Source of the DNA: Dipteronia dyeriana
Lineage: Eukaryota > Streptophyta > Magnoliopsida > Sapindales > Sapindaceae
Direction: 5' to 3'
Assembly (NCBI GenBank): GCA_032871835.1
Contig: CM065298.1
Coordinates: forward strand, 77,094,154-77,158,153
Length of the DNA: 64,000 nucleotides
Shown here in pieces: positions 21,670-34,722 of this stretch (position 1 is its first letter; each line of letters starts with the position of its first letter). The translations under genes were made by a program, and so were the position numbers. The notes below the pieces were generated by a model. It was not told the DNA's origin. It ran no database searches and saw only the letters and a program-made list of their open reading frames with translations.

Positions 21670-24600
21670 CTATAGCAAATATGTCATATCTCTCATCCTT
21701 ATGTTCTCTAGATGCCCATCAAAACTTTTTTGAGGAAGAGCCTTTGTGAAGGGATCCGCAAGATATTCTGCTGACGCGATCTTGGTAATCGTCACGTCAC
21801 CCCTATGCACAATTTCTCTTAGAAGGTTATACTTTCTTTCAATGTATTTCCCTCTCTTATGACTTCTTGGTTCTCTCGAATTAGCCACTGCTCCACTATT
21901 GTCATAGTAGATAGTGATCTGCTTATTCGTATCAAAAACCACTTTCAAGTCAATCAAGAATTGGCGGAGCCAGACAGCCTCTTTAGCAGCCTCTCATGCT
22001 GCAACATACTCGACTTCCATGGTGGAATCAGCAATACAAGATTGCTTGATACTCCTCCATATGACTGCCCCTCCTCTAATAGTAAACACAAATCCTGATG
22101 TTGATCAGTCAGAATCTTACTGAAAATCAGAATCTGTATACCCAACGGGAATTAAATCCCCTTCAGAGTATACAAGCATATAATCTCTCATTCTCCTAAG
22201 ATACTTGAAAATATGCTTGACTGCCGTCCAATGATCAGGACCAGGTTTCGATTGAAACATGCTAACTATGCCTACAACAAAACAAATATCTGGTCTAGTG
22301 CAAAGCATTGCATACATGAGACTTCCAACTGTCGATGCGTATGGAACCCTACTCATGAATTGCTCTTCATGCTCATTCTTAGGAACTTGTTCCTTAGAAA
22401 GTTTGATTCCATGCCTGAAAGGTAACATACCTTTCTTGGAATCTTGCATGGAAAACCTAGACAAGATTTTATCTATGTATGAAGCTTGGGATAATGCAAT
22501 CGTTCTATTCTTTCTATCCCTTATGACTTGGATACCAAGAATATAATTTGCTTCTCCTAAGTCCTTCATATCAAATTGTTTTGCTAACCATTCTTTTATT
22601 GATGTCAATACACCTACATCGTTTCCGATGAGTAGTATATCATCAACGTAAAGAACCAGGAAAACCAACTTGTCGCCTTTAATCCTTTTTTATACACAAG
22701 GTTCATCAAGGTTTTGAATAAATCCAAAACCTTTAACGGCTTGATCGAACCTTATGTTTCAGGATCTGGATGCTTGCTTCAATCCATATATGGATCTTTG
22801 CAACTTGCATACCCTTTCCTCTTGGCCCTTTTCAATGAATCCTTCTGGTTGCATCATATAGATGCTTTCGTCAAGACTTCCATTAGGGAAAGTTGTCTTG
22901 AAGTCCATTTGCCAAATCTCTAGGTCTAGAGATGCCGCAATGGATAAGAGTATCCTAATGGATTTAAGCATGGCCACAGGAGAGAAGGTTTCTTCATAAT
23001 CGATACCTTTCTTCTGTGTATAACCTTTAGCTACAAATCTAGCTTTATAGGTTTCCACCTTTCCATCCATTCCTCTTTTCCTCTTGTATACCCACTTGCA
23101 CCCGATGGATTTTATCCCTTTAGGCAAGTCTACAAGAGAACAGACTTTATTTTTGAACATAGATTCAATTTCGGATTGCATTGCCTTTTGCCAATGGTGA
23201 CAATCAACATCTTCCATTGCTTCCTTGTACGTATAGGGATCATCGTCGTCCGGAAGATTCTCTACAGATTCTCCTAGACCGATGTATCTTTCAGGTTGTC
23301 TAACAACCCTCCCACTATGATGAGGTATGATGGATTGTTGATCTTGTGTTGGTACAGAATTTACAATCGGGCTTGGTTGCGAAACCTCTTGTGGAATTGT
23401 ATCTCCTAAAAGCTCATTTAGGACAATTCTAATTTTAGGCCCAAAATTATTCATAAAGTTCTCTTCTAGAAATTTAGCATTTGTCGAAACAAATACTTTA
23501 AGATCTGAAGGACTATAAAAATAATATCCTTTTGTTCATGTTGGATACCCTACAAATATGCATGTTTCTGAACGGGACTCCATCTTATCAGTCTTTCCTT
23601 TTAACACGTGCGCAGGACATCCAAATATCCTTAAGTGTTGTAAACTAGGCTTTCGCCAAGTCCACAACTCATGCGGTGTTTTAGGAACTGACTTAGATGG
23701 TACATCGTTTAGAATATACATGGCAGTTTGTAAAGCATATCCCCAAAAAGAACTAGGGAGCGTTGAATAACTCAACATAAACCTAACCATATCCAAAATA
23801 GTTATGTTTCTCCTTTCTGCCACCCTATTTTGTTGAGGTGTGCCTGGTGCAGAAAACTGAGAAATTATTCTATTATCAATAAGATATTACTGAAACTCAC
23901 CAAATAGATATTCTCCACTACGATCAGTCCTCGAGATTTTTATGTGTTTCTCAAGTTAATTTTCTACTTCAGCTTTAAATGCTTTGAACATATCAAAAGC
24001 ATCTGACTTATGTCTCATGAGATACACATAGCCAAATCTTGAGTGATCATCCGTGAAAGTGATGAAGTACTCATATCCACCTCTAGCTTGAATGCTCATA
24101 GGTCCACACACATCAGTGTGTATCAATCCTAAACATTCGATTGCTCTTGCGCCTTTGGTCGTAAACGACCTTTTGGTCATTTTACATTCCAAACAAGATT
24201 CACAAGTTGGTAGATCATCAACCTTTAAGTCACTTAGAGATCTGTCACATACCAATCTTTTAATCCTATTAAGGTTAATATGACCTAAGCGCAAATGCCA
24301 AAGGTAGGTTTCATCTTTTGATAATTTTACTCTTTTATGATTGGGTTCCGTTGATTCCGTGTCTAACAAGTGAGAGATATTTCCATACAAATAGAATAAG
24401 CCATTTTTCCAATGTACCTTTGCAAATAATTTTGTCATTCTTACTAATAATAAAACCTTTATTAAAAATAACCGAATATCCAAATTTATTTAGACAAGAG
24501 TCTGAAATTAAATTCCTCTTGTATTGTGGTACATAATAAACGTTTTATTAAATCTAAATGCCTATAAGAATCATAATTGATTCTAATATCTCCCACTACA

Positions 24601-24713
24601 CTAGTAGACACCAACGTTCCATTGCCTAAATGCAAATTGAATTCATTATTATCCTGTCTATTCCTTTGACCCTTTTCACCACAAAAGAAACAATTTCCTT
24701 TGATCTTGGTCAC
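21670..24713 (-). pseudogene. Copia-B pol: integrase, reverse transcriptase, RNase H
   Basis: Read right to left. A pre-integrase zinc region (DETYLWHLRLGHINLNRIKR, CESCLECKMTKRSF) is followed by the integrase core ([41 protein letters not shown]). RT is in 23,454-22,117 (IKSIGCKWVYKRKRGMDGKV, WQMDFKTTFPNGSLDESIYM, VLYVDDILLIGNDVG). RNase H (YTDSDFQ; YYDNSGAVANSREPRSHKRG; ADPFTKALPQ) ends at 21,670. The protein would excise, copy and integrate the element. The segments lie in different frames with stops between them (near 23,500, 23,900 and 22,110), and the protease is mostly gone. Confidence 0.9.
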
Positions 24714-24965
24714 TTTTTTGGTCTCCTTCTAAGAAGGCTCAAGTTGCTTTTTCTTCTGATTTCTCTTGACCTTCTAACGGGTCTTAACAGTAGCAACTTT
24801 ACCAACCATATAAATCATTGTCTAAAGACATCATAATATCGGCAGCAGTCTCAATTCCTTCATGTTGCTGTTGCAACACGTTGGAGATGATGGCCATAAT
24901 GTAACGTACATTTAGCCTTCTCTTCTAAAGACTTCCACTACTGATACTCATATATTTACTTCTGA
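24714..24965 (-). pseudogene. Copia-B gag remnant
   Basis: Broken frames give IMAIISNVLQQQHEGIETAA followed by DIMMSL, a typical mid-gag segment of this Copia group. After a deletion comes a lysine-rich tail and CFFCGEKGQ, the start of a zinc knuckle without its later His and Cys. Most of gag is missing. Confidence 0.6.
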
Positions 24966-26432
24966 GTAGATTCATTGGTTTGGTGGTTAAGGAATATACA
25001 AAATGAACTTATACTTTTTAGCATGCAACAACAACCAATATTCATTTTCCATGTGACATAATTATCACCAGTTAAAGTATTATCTTTCAGGATATTGATT
25101 AGCGATGGGGTCATGATTTATTTTTAATAACAAAAATTATATAAGTAAACAATCATGATATAACACTTTTGAATATTTATCTTGAGTTAAATAAAATAAT
25201 TCAATCGGAAAAATTCAACGGTGATCCAACACCCATAAATGTCACGCCTCCTTTAGGAGTTCGCAATATTTACGAGTTGGACTAGGTCCCACCTAATTGT
25301 TAACATAACAACCAACGTTTTATTTTTAGCCTTATGATTTTATTAACAAGAACTCTTGGGATGATATTAATAAACTCACATTGAGTGTGTTACCAAGATA
25401 TCGACCTTCAATATAATCCCTCACGTATATCCCTCATTTAGGAGTAGATATCGTTTAGGCTAATTGTCTAGTCTATCCTTATAAGTATCTTATTAAATTC
25501 CATTCATGAATACCTCTTGGGAGGTTATTCACGAAACATAAAGCTCAACTAAACTTGGAGGCCGTAGGTGTTCCAAAACACCTTCTCCCACTCAATTGTT
25601 TAAGGCGTGTGATCGAATTCCAAAGAATGATTTACCAAGTTATCTAGATGCCAATTTAGATACTTAAACCATTCAATGCATGTTCATACCAAAAGAGATA
25701 TATGAGTGGCACTCTTATTCTATATGACATGTTATTAAACAATGACAAACATTGCAATATTTACAAAAATATAAATAGCTACAATTTTGGTCCATCCTAG
25801 AAAAACAAGTAAATTACATATATCTTGGAATACAAGAACTATTTTCTTGGCGAACAAGTCTTCACGCGACCTTCATCGTTCGGACTCCCTCGGCTACCTC
25901 CCATGGGTGTGTGCACCCCTTGCCCTTACCCATGGGCGTGCGCATGTCACAAGCCCATGGCTACAACAAGGGCTGCCGTGCGCAGCCCATGCCACAACAA
26001 ACGTGGTTGCGCGCTCTTCGCACGCACGTTCGTTGTCACGGCTCGTACGGTCCCAAAATTGTTCCGGTTACTCCTAATTCTTCAAACCTTTGAGTCTTCG
26101 AAACTTGAATGTATTACAGAAGAATTTACATACTAAAATACTGCAGTTTTTTTTTATTACAACAAAATAAAAAAAAACTTAGCAACTACCAAGAAGGAAA
26201 TTATGGCGATAATAGACCACCCTTCTTGTTACAATCCCAAAACAAAATTACATTGAAATTCTATGACCAAAATTGAGCAATAACAATCCACATATAAAAC
26301 ATATATATATCCATACATTCCAATGTAAATATATATGTGAATACCTAGAGTGCCATCTCTTTCTAAAACATGCATATATAAAATAAAAGAAAAAGATTTA
26401 CGAACACATACATCAATTAATCAAGGGTACAA
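24966..26432 (-). other. Copia-B 5' leader, non-coding, with a GC-rich island
   Basis: No gag coding is visible. The stretch 25,860-26,060 is strikingly GC-rich, with repeated gcccatg/cgtgcgc phrases, in otherwise AT-rich DNA. The rest is leader-like sequence with aggag/ctcct inverted motifs. Confidence 0.6.
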
Positions 26433-26450
26433 CCAGGCTCTGATACTAAT
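26433..26450 (-). other. Copia-B primer binding site
   Basis: The minus strand reads ATTAGTATCAGAGCCTGG, close to the TGGTATCAGAGC initiator-methionine-tRNA site used by plant Copia elements. It lies directly inside the right LTR and fixes the element's orientation. Confidence 0.85.
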
Positions 26451-28896
26451 TTTAGGGAAAAAACGGTTTAGAAATACAGCGGAAGCCTGTTAAAAACGAG
26501 ATTTAGGGTTTGCGTATAAAAAAAATTCCCTTTTATGCAACGAGAACCTTAACCCTAGATTAATTGATGTATATAAAAGTATCGTACCTTTTTTGCGTGA
26601 CGATTGAACAAGCACCGAATTAATTCTGCAAGATCTTCCAATCCAATCACGAACGTGAATCACCTAGGAGTGTGGGCTCCCTTTCTTTAAATTGAATTCC
26701 TGAGGATGGAGACAAAGCAAATATCTTTTATTTGTTAGTTACAAATATCCTCCAAGAGAAAAAATCCAAGAACGTCCGGTCACTTGTGAATTATCAATCA
26801 ATTTGATTGTAACTCGCGTGAACCTTGATTCGATGTTGTACACAAAATCCTTTTGATGTAAAGGATATTAGTATACTATCGAATACAAAAACGTTCCATT
26901 TTTTTCTCTACTTGGCCGAATTTACACACTATTGATTAGAGATTATCGGATTTTGTCTAGAGTAAAATCAGATTTTTCTCCTTCAAAATTCCTATGATGG
27001 CCGAAATTTTTTCATTCTCAAATAAAGCTTGGCAGAAATTACCTCTAATTGCCTTAGGGCTAGCCGAATTCATCATCCACATATATATAGGTTCATAAAT
27101 CCTTTCCTAAGAAGGATTCACTTGGTTGACAAGAATCCTTTCCTTAGGTGGATTTATTTGGTAGTTAGAATCCTTATCTAAAAATAAATCTATCCTATCC
27201 TATATGATACATGTGATGAACGAAATTCCCTTCTTTGATGTAGTTTAGGAGAGTTTAATCTTACCTAAGAAAGATTACTTGATGGACAAGAATCCTATCT
27301 TTAGGTATATTAACTTGGTGGTTATGAATCCTTTTCAAATAAGAATTCTACCACTAAGTAGTTTTACTTGGTGACCAAGAATCCTTTTCCAAAAAGAATC
27401 CTTTCCTACACCAAGACTCATAATCCTACTCAATAGTGTGTTTGTAACCATATTAAAGACTTCCTAATTTGATTAGATAAATAACTCATTTTATTTATCT
27501 ACATATCAAATAGTCTTTAACATTAATTATACTACCAACAATAGTATAGTTTTAGGAGACCATCTCCTAATAGGAAAAGATTTGGACTTTTAATTAAATA
27601 ATTAATTAATCAACAAATTAATTAATTTCCATTTAATTAAATAATAATAAAATAAAAATATTATATTAAAGCTATTATCCATAGCCATTGCCGCCCATAC
27701 CTAGTATAAAGGCCATATATTATTTTTCTCATTTTATTAAATCCATTGGACCTTAATAAAATGTTCACATATGAACTAGACCAACCTTATTACAATTCTA
27801 GATGGACCCCTAAATTGGTCCGGTAGAATATATCAAGTGATCCATGCAAGTTCGAGTGGATTGAGGATCTTGGCGGACTATCTAAATTTAAGCTCCAATA
27901 GACACAACCCAATCACATTCAACAAATGATTCACTAAGGTCTAATCTATTTAATTTTAGTTCATTCCACTAAAGAACTAAAATTGAACTCTTAAATAAAG
28001 ATAGAATAAGTTGATGTTACTCATTCATACCCTAGACAACCTTATTAGAGAAAATGTATCCTCGTAAAGAATACTAGTAATTGCCAAGAGCTCATAGACC
28101 GCCTATAGCTCTCCAAGTTACCATATTTACTCATATGACCACATTTTGAACTTGGATATTTTGACTTGTTTAGAAGCCATGTTTCAATAGACACTATTGA
28201 AAACTTAACGTTAAGATTTAATATCCAATACCTCAAAACATCCATATGATGGTATTCTACTCTCATTCAATAAATGGAGCCACGATGTCCATATCTATAA
28301 ATGAAGTCCTCTATCGATTAACAAATGAATACCACCAAACTATCGAGGATAGACTATGCTATATAATCGTACTCATTGATAGCTCAAATGATAACACTTG
28401 CAACCATAAGTCCATCATTTATCTCAGGATTGAGATAGACTCTCCGATTGTCTTCGAATGAAAACTTTTATCCATTGACAGTTCTAGATAAAGTATTTCA
28501 TTGTGATCCTATTCAATGCACCCAGTGCACTAGATTATTTTGCCCAAAGACACCACACTTTGATGATTTTAGATTCATCATAACACATTTGATCCCACTC
28601 AAATGCTAGCAAAAGAATCTACAACTTTGACAAGATAAAGGCGCCCAACCTTTTATCTTAAGTTGTGAACATTATTAAAGACTAACTAAAGAATTGTGTC
28701 TACCTCGTACATATCTAGATGTATGAACAATTCTTCTTTTCTCATAGTCTTTTGACCTTATGATTATTTACTTTTGACAATTATAATAATTAAACTATAA
28801 ATGCTATAAGATTTGTTAAGCTAGAAATCACTTTATTCATATGAAAAGATTGTTAATTACAATATTACACTCTTGCTATCGAGCATAATCCTAACA
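26451..28896 (-). repeat. Copia-B 5' LTR (right)
   Basis: 2,446 bp. It matches the left LTR along its length, for example tttatgcaacgagaacctta and agcttggc(a/c)gaaatt. The terminal TG at the PBS side has become TT. Confidence 0.9.
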
Positions 28897-30034
28897 AAAG
28901 CGTATACAGTTGAGAGAGTGCAACTTCAGGTTTTTAGTGGAATAACACCAGAGTTAATAATCAAGGAATATTAATTAAAGAGTTTAATTAATGATTCTGA
29001 GGATTATTGGAGCTCAAAATACCGTGGGTCCATTAGGTCCCCTTGCTAGCCCGATCGATTTAGGTAATAAGGGTTACGGTAAATTAATTGGATTGTCCAA
29101 TTAATTGTGTTACGAAAGTGACACTTGTTTATTCAGGAATTAATTGAATAATGAGATTATTTAATTAATGAATCATGGTGATTAAATAAATTAAATAATA
29201 AGATTATTTAATTTTGTTATTAATCATTGATTGGAGGATGTTAGTTGATATTTGATTTTAAATAGAATAAGATAATGTGATTATTTTATTTTATTAAATT
29301 AAATATTTGAAATTGTATTTAAAATATTTAAATTCAAAAATAAATATTTAATTTTTTAAATAAAAGATATGAGATATTTTTTATTTGAAAGATTTTAAAA
29401 TCAAATAAATATATGATTAGTTTTTTAAAAGATAAAATAATATATATGAGATATATATTGTTTTATTTGAAAAACAAATAAGAGACATATCAAACTAAAA
29501 CACAATAGAGACACAACACAGTGTTTGTATATGATGCAAATGTGTGCATGTGCAACACACAAGAATTTGCATATGATGCAAATTGCTAGTGCGTGTAACA
29601 AACTGGATCAGGTCAAAACACCTTTTTGCATGCTTGTGTGCATAAAAGAAGATGTGTGTGTGAGAGATATTTAAGTGTTAGGGTTGCACAATGAATGAAA
29701 AAGAAATTGTTTCTTCTTCTTCAATTCTCTCTACATCCTCCATTTAAGTTTCTGAGACTGTGATACGCCCACACGCAGTTATCAGTTTTGGGATATAGCG
29801 AGGAAGATCGAGTGGTTCATACAAAATCATAAATTAAAGTGAACGAGCCTTCAAACGTTAGTATGAATTTCTTCTCTTTATATTGATTACAATTTCCTGT
29901 GTTTACATATTGTATGTATTAGTTCTGAAAAATAATTACGATCCAAGTTCACTGGTCCCAAATACAGATTATGATCTGTATAAAAAATTTAAAACCTTAC
30001 TTCCGCTGCGTGATCGGTGAACGGGGTTCCAACA

Positions 30035-30845
30035 TTTGCATCCACTGTGATAATCAATCAGCAATAGGAAGAGTATAGAGCAACATGTATAATGGGAAGT
30101 CTAGACACATACTTCGAAGACATAATACCATTAGATAACTTCTATCAACTGGAATAATCTCTATTGACTATGTAAAGTCAAAAGATAATATTGCGGATCT
30201 ACTACCAAAGGGTTAAATAGAGAATTAGTTGAGACATCATCGAGGGGAATGAGACTAAAGCCCATGAAATAAAAAAATAGATACAATGGAAACCCAACCT
30301 AGTTGATCGAAGATTCTAAGATCTAGGTTCAATGAGACAACCAAGCTGTAAGACTTAGTTGAATCACTGTGGGGGTTACCCTCCAGTCCATTCCTATGAT
30401 GAAACGGTGATGTTCATAGAGAAAAGGTTAAACTATGTTTTTTAATGGTTCTTATTCGTCGAAATTCCAAGCATTAAAAATCTGAGCAGAGTAATGAGGC
30501 TTACTCTTAATTAAGAAATCACTTATGTGAGAAAGAAGTGGGGCTAATTCTAAAAGAGAATAGTGAAGGGCTATATTCTCTAGAAACTCTCACAGAACCA
30601 AGCACATGTTCATGGCTAAAATAAGCATAACAATGAGAACCAAATTGGGTCTGGAAGATGCCTGGGTGACGTATGCTATCGTTTACATAAACAATAGAAA
30701 AGTTCAAGAATATCATATCTACTGATCAACTAGTAAAGTAAGCATACCTTTACGGGGGAAGGTTCAAAGGGTAACACTTACATATCCTATGTATGTTTCG
30801 ACCATTTGAACTTACCAAAAGTCATCTCTCGTGTCACCTAGGTCA
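30035..30845 (+). pseudogene. Copia-A RNase H end and 3' non-coding region
   Basis: Directly after the solo LTR the Copia-A frame resumes with HCDNQSAIGRV, YNGKSRH, RRHNTIR, ISIDYVKSKDNIADLLPKG. This is the C-terminus of Copia RNase H, about 30,040-30,220. The rest up to the right LTR is non-coding 3' sequence typical of this group (MKXIDTMETQPS near 30,280). Confidence 0.85.
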
Positions 30846-31818
30846 TGAACACACATTTTGAGAGTATTATTTGGGTATGATTGATTCCATGAAAATGGAA
30901 GATCAAAGTATATTCGAATTCTCCTCCATGAGATCTTCGAAATGGTATACTCAAACTTACAAAATAATTAATGGGTGAATGAGAAATTGAGTCTCAAGTT
31001 GAGCCCATTGTGTAGGGAAAAATGTGCATCCCACATTGGTTGGGGAAAACACTTATATGTGGTATATAGGTGGTTGTGTGATAATAGTTTATCAACATAT
31101 GTGTGGGTGTACCATTCGTACACGAATGCTGCACCGATTGGACCGTGAGAGTACAATCAACTTTTTACTACTATTTTAAATTTCTTTTTTCCTAAATCGG
31201 CGTTTTATTGATTAGAAAAGAATTAATTTAATTTATTTTCCCGTCAAATAGTTTAAATGATAAGGAAAAGTTGATTAAAGAAATAGTTAATTTTAGTTTT
31301 GGGTTATGAAAATTAATTAGATTAAAGAAAGAGTTGATTTCCTTTTTGGATTATGATACTTACTTGATCACTAAGTAATCAAAATCAGTGTTTAATTAGG
31401 AATATATCTTTTGAAAGATTATTCCTTAATTATTTTCCTTTATCATTACAACCATAGTAATTAAGTATTTCCTATATCAATCCTATTGATTAGGTTTTCT
31501 ATTTAAATCCTATTATTTTCCTTATAATTCGATTATTCTGGAAATCATGAAATCAATTGTTCTTTTTCTGCTTCTTTTGTTCTTCGTATCTTGGTAAGTT
31601 TGAATCCAGTTTCAGTTAACTGAGAGTGGTTTGTGTTTTGCACTTCCATTGTTATCCAGAGAGACAATCGCTATACACATATGATGTTATATACGACAAA
31701 ATTGTCTTAAGGACACCGTGTGAAACAGGGGCCTCAATTTCCCTAGCGTGATGTTTCTGTTTATTGTTTTGTCTTTTGCATATTCGAACCATATTATTTT
31801 TTAGTAATACAACCTACA
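30846..31818 (+). repeat. Copia-A right (3') LTR
   Basis: 973 bp, TGAACACACATTTTGAG ... aacctaca, matching 14,270-15,250. NB-LRR sequence resumes immediately after it. Confidence 0.85.
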
Positions 31819-32846
31819 CTTACAATCTCTTTTTATAAGCTCTGTCAAATTTATGAAAGGTAGCCTTCTATTTGCAAAGGAAACAAGGCTTGAACAGTTA
31901 CTTATTGTAATCTTCTGAAGATGGTTCAGTTGGTGCATATTGTTAGGTAGGGACTCCAGTTTCTTACAGCTTTATATTATATGTTCTGTGAAGTATGCTG
32001 ATGTCAACCCTCCCTCTGGAAACGAAACAAGGCTTGAACAATTTGATATTGTAATCTTTTGAAGATAGTTGAGTTGTTGTATAATATTTGGTAGGGTATC
32101 TACTTTCTCACACTTTTGTATTTGGAGTTTTTTCAAGCTTGTTGAAGTCAACCCTCCTTCGGGAAAGGAAACAAGACTTGGACACTCATATATAGAAATA
32201 CATTAAAAATGGTTCAATTTTTACAGGTCCTCTGGTACTCACAATTCTCGTCACAAATTGTTTCAACAGTTGTGTCGATGTGAAACTGTTCTGTTATAAA
32301 CTCCAAATTTGAACAATATGTGATCGATATGATTTTAGAGCCTTAGGTAGATTACCACTTGAGGACAAGGATGCAATTTTTGAGCAATGCCAATGTTCTC
32401 AAGGGTGGTAAGTAACACGATTTTAATCAATAAGGATGTAGAAGATGAACAAATTGCAACACCTTATATTGAAGACCAAAAATTATTATTCTCCTCTGGC
32501 ATCAAACTCTATAAATTAGATCAAAATTGGATATCCAACCGCTTTAAGAGGTAACTAGTTTCTTGCAAGACATGTCAAAAACTGTTGATATCCAATAGAT
32601 AAACATTCAAGAGATGTACATTCGGACAATGACTCAGGAAAGGATTCAAGTACTTGGCAATATTGAATATCAATTTCTCTCAAATGGGAAGGTAGATCAG
32701 CCTTTGGAAAGGAAACAATTGTTGAACAGATTGCAATACATATCTTTCTAAGGAAAATGAGGTTGAGCAATGCTAGTGGTAGCTTTGAAATGCACACACG
32801 GTGATTCAATATCAGATACTGACATCTCCGCATTGGTTTAATCATG
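31819..32846 (-). pseudogene. CC-NB-LRR resistance gene, LRR fragment (piece 3 of 4)
   Basis: The minus strand gives CISKLPLALLNLIFLRKICI, TIVSFPKADLPSHLREIDIQ, CQVLESFPESLSECTSLECL and later LESLPNNMHQLNHLQKITIS and NCSSLVSF. These are repeated LRRs of the L..L.I..C..LxS(F/L)P type. At 31,819 the reading runs into the Copia-A right LTR, and the next repeat continues at 14,269. At 32,846 it abuts a 38-bp stub of a family-X LTR, so the NB-ARC core and first LRRs are deleted. Several stops and frame changes are present. Confidence 0.8.
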
Positions 32847-33219
32847 TTTGGTAACCATTGGGAATACGAGTCATACCTAACAATTATCCCTTTTGGCGAG
32901 AATTCCTAATAAAACTTTCATCCACAGCTACGAATCTCATCACTGAGAATCAACATACCCACCACGAGCTATAACCACTTTGGAACACCCATCCCAAGAT
33001 TTCACCAGCACATGTTGAAATTTACCTTACTGAAATTGTGGTGCAACTCTTCATGTTAGGTTCTTAGGGAGTTCATTCGGCCATCGACATCCTTTTCCAT
33101 AACAAACCTTGTATCACCTCTTAAACAATTAATGCCCGTACGTAATTATGGACCCGCTATCAGCAATACATCTTTTTTATGGCAACTAGCAGTCATGTCA
33201 TAAGGATGTTTATACCCCT

Positions 33220-34003
33220 TTAGAGGGCATTACTGTAGTCGAATTCAAGAGAGGTGATTGCCGGATCCCCCTCTTTAAAGCTCTGAGCCGCACTTGTCTT
33301 CTTATTTTGACAATCCTTCATAACATTTCCAGATTGTCCATATTCCCAGTAAGTGACTTTCTTCTTGGACCCCCTTCTTCCTGTCAACCAAAACGGCAGA
33401 GTTATCAAAAGGTTTACCTTTACTCTTTAGCCTTTGTTCCTCAGAGATTAGTTTGTTTGCTATATGTCAAAAACATATGTTTGATCTCTCATGCATCAAG
33501 ATTGGCTACATGTGCGCATAGGACAGTGGAATGGACCAGATAAGTATTAATCATTTGTCTTCTTCATCAATCTTGACTCCAATCGACTCTAATTCTAAAA
33601 TAATTCCATTGAGCACTCCAAGATGACCGGAAACCTTCATACCTTCACTCATCCGCAACATGTGAAACTACTTCTTCAAGTAGAATTGGTTATAGTTCGC
33701 TGAATAGGCTCCATGGATATATGTAATAACATTCTTGGCCATACACAATCATATCACACTTATATCCCTCTCGTCGAAATCCTCCAAATCATCATCACCC
33801 ATCACAGATTTTTTAGAACCAGTAACAGTCGTTTCTTTGCTAGAATCTCTAAAGCCTTCAGGGTTTTCAAAGGTTGAGTTGCCTTTCAACGCCTTGCGTA
33901 ACCCCAGTTGGATTAACATATCTTTGACTCAAACTTTCCACAAGCCAAAGTAGATCTTCCCATCAAATTTATCCACATCAAACTTCATTCCAGACATAAG
34001 TTT
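33220..34003 (-). pseudogene. X1 gag remnant (Tnt1-like)
   Basis: Starting near 34,000 the minus strand reads MSGMKFDVDKFDGKIYFGLW, KV, stop, VKDMLIQLGLRKALKG. This is the usual N-terminus of Tnt1-like Copia gag. Near 33,350, KKKVTYWEYGQSGNVMKDCQ is a damaged CCHC zinc knuckle (first Cys positions lost). No protease, integrase or RT is visible. Confidence 0.7.
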
Positions 34004-34722
34004 GTTGAACCGTTACAGGTAACCAGGCTCTGATACCAGTTGTTAGCAACAAGTACTCGATCCCAAATACTATGCACGTAAAAGTGTTGTCGGATAGTAC
34101 AAATCAACAAACAACAATATCAATGAAGAAAGAAATAAATAAGATGAAAGAAATAAGCAGGAATCCAAACACACAAGCGTATAATTTTTACGCAGAAACC
34201 CAAATAGGGAAACAACCATGGCCGTTAGGATGATAAGAGAAAGTTCCACTATGTAGCAAATTGTTACAACCACACACTTAGGATTCTCTCTCTAAAATAC
34301 CCCAAACCCAATTACACCCAATGCTCTCTTGAGATCTCTCTAATATTTTCTATTTTGCTCTACACACAATAGCCTAGCTATTTTGGTCTATTTATATGAA
34401 TTACAGGAAGTTTAAGATAAAAGGAAATCCTACTACTATACGTACAAGAATTACTTTTTCTACATAAATACTATTTTTTATTTATGACAAGTCTTCTTGT
34501 TAAGGAGAAATCCTTTTCCTTCAAGTATAGGACTTTCCTATTCTTCATGAAGACAAAACTCTTTTTCCTTTTCTGATAAGTACAAGAACTTTCAAAAGAA
34601 AGCTTTTCCTATTTTTTGCACAACATTCATAATCTTGGAAAAATACACCGTTACCATAGTTCGGATCACGGTTTGCAACCCGCACCCTACACGTGGAAAG
34701 CCATAGAAGTCAAACACTCAAA

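Larger units (their letters stand above)
19147..28896 (-). mobile_element. Copia-B: Ty1/Copia retrotransposon, 9,750 bp, gag-deleted
   Basis: Flanked by a perfect AAAGC duplication. The 3' LTR (left) is 19,147-21,655, the polypurine tract 21,656-21,669 (AGCAAGTGGAAGAT on the minus strand), pol is 24,713-21,670, the gag remnant and leader 26,432-24,714, the primer binding site about 26,433-26,450, and the 5' LTR (right) 26,451-28,896. The two LTRs are very similar by eye, so this is the youngest insertion of the nest. Its pol is close in sequence to that of Copia-C. With gag largely missing and stops in pol it cannot be autonomous. Confidence 0.95.
18293..30034 (+). mobile_element. Solo LTR of the Copia-C family, itself split by Copia-B
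   Basis: Part 1 is 18,293-19,146 and part 2 is 28,902-30,034, about 1,987 bp in all. This compares with 1,929 and 1,889 bp for the two LTRs of Copia-C. It starts TGTTGGGGTTTATGCCCT, as at 35,350 and 42,777, and ends ggggttccaaca. There is no internal Copia-C sequence, and a perfect TTTGC duplication flanks it. A full element therefore inserted and was then reduced by LTR-LTR recombination. Confidence 0.95.
14270..31818 (+). mobile_element. Copia-A: Ty1/Copia retrotransposon, broken by nested insertions
   Basis: Bounded by LTRs 14,270-15,250 and 30,846-31,818. Own internal sequence is 15,251-18,292 and 30,035-30,845; everything between belongs to a solo LTR and to Copia-B inside it. Pol order (gag, RT, RNase H) shows + orientation. 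Integrase is not visible between the gag remnant (to 16,604) and the RT, so an internal deletion is likely. It sits inside the LRR region of the NB-LRR pseudogene. Confidence 0.85.
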
